Shown: positions 61,241 through 64,000 of the stretch, piece by piece | Numbering within the stretch: the stretch's first letter is position 1 | Layout: every line of letters begins with the position of its first letter | Assembly (NCBI GenBank): GCA_004794655.1 | Contig: SMMW01000555.1 | Span: 2,790,001 to 2,854,000 of the forward strand | Direction of reading: 5' to 3' | DNA length: 64,000 bases | Source: Marisa cornuarietis | Lineage: Eukaryota; Mollusca; Gastropoda; Architaenioglossa; Ampullariidae | Translations under genes and position numbers: made by a program | The notes under the pieces: model-generated | What the model was told of the DNA's origin: nothing | Seen by the model: only the letters and a program-made list of their open reading frames with translations | Database searches by the model: none

Positions 61241-64000
61241 AAGCAGCCATCCAGGGACGAGAGGACTGACGTGCTGCAGTTAAAAGAAAGACACGCGAAA
61301 CCTTCACGTTTTTACCGCCTCAGACGACGCGACACTGAAGGGATGCAGCCGTGGCAATTTTTTAAGCCCGTTCATTAAAGGGTACACAAGCTGGCTATTT
61401 CCTGCCTCTGTTTGAGAGTGTGCGAGAGAGTTTGCTGACACACCATAACCCCACCACTCGGTTACATTTAACGTCAACGACTTTGCGTTACTCCCTTTGT
61501 TGATGCGAATGACAAAAATGTGGCTTATTAGCTATTCCATTTAAGTGGCATTCAACAGGATGTTACTTCATTTAAGTTGGAATCAATGACAAAGATTACT
61601 CTGCAGGGTTTTCTCACCCCACTGGTGACAATGCAAACGTTTTAACCTTTGTTAGTTAATTAGATTGTAAAGTGCTTCTACCTAATGGCAAGGAAGTGGT
61701 GATGAAGCGGAGAAGGAACAGGTGAAAACCAATGAGGGCCAGCTCTGTAAACATGTATCACATCCAGAGACGAATTCCTGCCCTGTTATATCCTCACTGC
61801 TCTAATGGCAAGTATTACCATTGGGCCACTCTCTCTGACATCTATATAAACCTCCCCACTGAAAGCAAGGACACTATAAAATGATTTGTTGCGAATTATG
61901 ATGGAAAGATGACAAACACAAGGAATGATGCATATTTGGAAAGCTATAATACTGAAATGAGATCAATCGTTTTCTTAAATTGTCTTTACTGGTGTTGTGG
62001 GTGAAGGGTTCATAAACAACAGCTGGTAAGGTATCATGATTATCATCATCATTACTGCTGCCGTCCTTGCTTCGGATTCTTCATTTCAGTCATCAGAGAG
62101 AAGATGGTGGGGGTCATTCACTGGAAGCTCTAGGATGGAGAGAAGGACTGCCACTAGGCCCACAATTTACGGTCGTGCCTGCATATCCCGGCGCAGTCGG
62201 AACAAATGCCGTTGCCAGGGAGCCGCGACGAGTGGCGACGCCTGGCCTTCACTGATGTCCCAAAACAGGAGCAGACAAGAACTGTCTGTTATTTTTTAGC
62301 TAAATAACATGACAGTTCTTTGTGGCTGAACAAGTCATTTCTTGGTGTATAGTGTCTTGACTGTATCTTCATATGTTTAATCTTATGTCACGCGAAAATG
62401 TCTGTCATCTAATATTGGGCTACATTTGAAATGAACCTCACACGAATGTCCACCCTAATGCTGAGTAACCTTTTGTAGACATCTATGTGAGTTAAGTCCC
62501 ATTTTCATTGTTGAGCGTCTTCTTTTTTCCAGCCTAATATTTTGAAAATGTCTGTATATCTTATTTATTATACATCTTTGCCAAGTCTAATTTTAGGTAA
62601 GTACCTATACCTCTTCTTTGTCCTGTCTCATTTTAGGCGTCCTTCGACCACTTCGTCGACCAGCATGCGACTCTTGACTTTTATCACTTCTGGCTGGCTA
62701 TAAAGAACGAACCCGTAGAATTTATCACAAAATACAATTTAAAACTTCTTTCCAGATATATATCTGTTTTGATTACTGTCAAATTCGCTTGAACACTCGA
62801 AGTGGAGACATCGTATGCTGACGGTCCATCTAGTTTAAGACATGTATCATATGCTCATCATTCACTCAACTTCACAGTTTTAGCAGAGAACCCGATCGTG
62901 TATCTTAATAATTTTTGGTACAATATACTATCACAAACAAACAGTAAAAGAAAGAAAAGGCACAAACAAACAAACAAAATGGCGTGGATCAGTGAGCATA
63001 AAACCCCGGGAAGAATCAACGAAGAAGCATCTTTTGACGCCAAGAAGAGAAGTGGTGCGCAATTGAAGCTGCTCAGGGTCCTGGCCGGCAATTTGGCGGC
63101 GCGGTCTCTGGCGTGCATTTACATAACCGCTGATGCTTGTTCGCATGATGCGGCACGTGCGCCGACCGCCGCAAAATGCGCGCGCAACACGCGTCATGCC
63201 CCTTACTCAACGAGACGGCTGCCAAGTGGAGAGAAACTCCATTTCGTGAAATAGCATTACCCGACAAGAGAATGTTTTATGGACGAAAACTTCGTTTTGG
63301 TATATTGATTTAACCATGGAGGTCATTCGCTGGGGGCTCGGGGTGGGACCTACAGCTTTATCATTGTTTAACAGCGCTTTTCCATTTCTCTCTTCACTCC
63401 CAATAACGATCTCTTTATTGACTTATTTTTATTTATGCATTGAGCTGTTTTTCTCCGACCCTTTAGACCATCGGAATTTTACTCTCTCTAAATCTCGATT
63501 TTTCCCCTCTCTCTTCTTTTTTTGTTCTTTTTAAAGCCTGGTTCATTTTCTTCTTTATTAAACACTATTAAGTAGACAGGCAAATACTCCCTCGTCTTTA
63601 TCTGCTGCGAAGCGACGAAGACCAATTAGCGACAAAAACTCTTTACACAGATGCTTTGACTAGTTATAGATAAAAAGCTTTAGCAACCATTAAATTTTAA
63701 TCACTTTCAAGTGCTTGACTACTTTTAAGCGTGCTTATTTTTTTAAATAGAGATAAATGTCAAAGGATCTTGCGGTTTCCAAATTTGGACGCTAAGTGCC
63801 TAATTAATAAAGTTGCTATTAAGAGTACGCCAAGAAGCCTTACGCAAAAAAGAAGCTATTATACAATTTATGCTGAAAGATTTTTTAATACAAAGCTTTT
63901 TTTGGGGGGATGAAATGCAGAAACGAGCAGACTTAACAGTGAGGACACACCGTGAGCCAGAAGTGCTGTGTGTTCTCATTGTGTTAAAAATACTGTGGCG
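61241..64000. other. Right-end region, no confident gene
   Basis: Two places look less like spacer. At 62089-62300 an AG-bounded plus-strand stretch has higher GC and two overlapping open frames. At about 62977-63210 an AAAATGGCG start context is followed by CpG-dense sequence (GGCGGCGCGG, GCGCGCAACACGCG). Either could be an exon or promoter of a gene continuing beyond the window; neither shows a known family. Confidence 0.3.

Noticed and set aside
1..64000. CRISPR arrays, operons, phage or plasmid features
   Set aside because: The sequence is clearly eukaryotic with spliced genes; no spaced direct-repeat array was seen.

Overview
The window is nuclear DNA of an animal. It is AT-rich, its genes are split into many small exons with GT-AG introns, and it carries microsatellites, tRNA-derived SINEs, hAT-like MITEs and APE-type LINEs. 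The proteins are ordinary metazoan ones. The repeat types and the intronless seven-helix receptor fit a lophotrochozoan, most likely a gastropod mollusc; that placement is inference. All exon boundaries were read by eye from splice sites, reading phase and similarity to remembered family sequences, with no database search.

Layout. 0.6-2.7 kb: decayed LINE (- strand), abutting the stop codon of an intronless GPCR (2692-3693, -). 3.9-10 kb: no gene seen; a dispersed repeat, a SINE core and a 270-bp MITE. 10.0-14.57 kb (-): CMPK2, mitochondrial UMP-CMP kinase 2, five exons, 445 aa. 14.57-16.87 kb: divergent intergenic region with a perfect CRE and an IRF-like GAAA cluster. 16.87-29.19 kb (+): NARS1, cytosolic asparaginyl-tRNA synthetase, 18 exons, 556 aa, with antisense LINE copies in introns 4 and 12. 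29.2-32.5 kb: intergenic, with a 159-bp hAT MITE (8-bp target duplication) and a SINE (11-bp target duplication) ending about 60 bp before the next start codon. 32.52-50.92 kb (+): COG1, subunit 1 of the conserved oligomeric Golgi complex, 28 exons, 994 aa; its introns hold a 49-bp-arm foldback hairpin, a 1.4-kb hAT-like element and a likely GC-AG intron. 50.9-52.3 kb: COG1 3' UTR. 52.3-55.8 kb: no confident gene. 55.9-59.3 kb (-): nearly complete LINE with endonuclease, reverse transcriptase and zinc knuckle, broken by one frameshift and one late stop. 59.3-64 kb: SINE copies, a GT/GC tract and a CpG-rich patch, no confident gene.

The genes do not form one pathway. CMPK2 is a mitochondrial nucleotide kinase that in vertebrates is interferon-inducible; NARS1 charges tRNA-Asn; COG1 tethers retrograde Golgi vesicles; the GPCR is an orphan. 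I found no convincing novel multi-gene system. The points most worth checking are the putative inducible CMPK2 promoter, the trinucleotide repeat against the CMPK2 exon 2 acceptor, the foldback hairpin in COG1, the transposons with exact target duplications, and the receptor lacking the usual DRY and TM3 cysteine.
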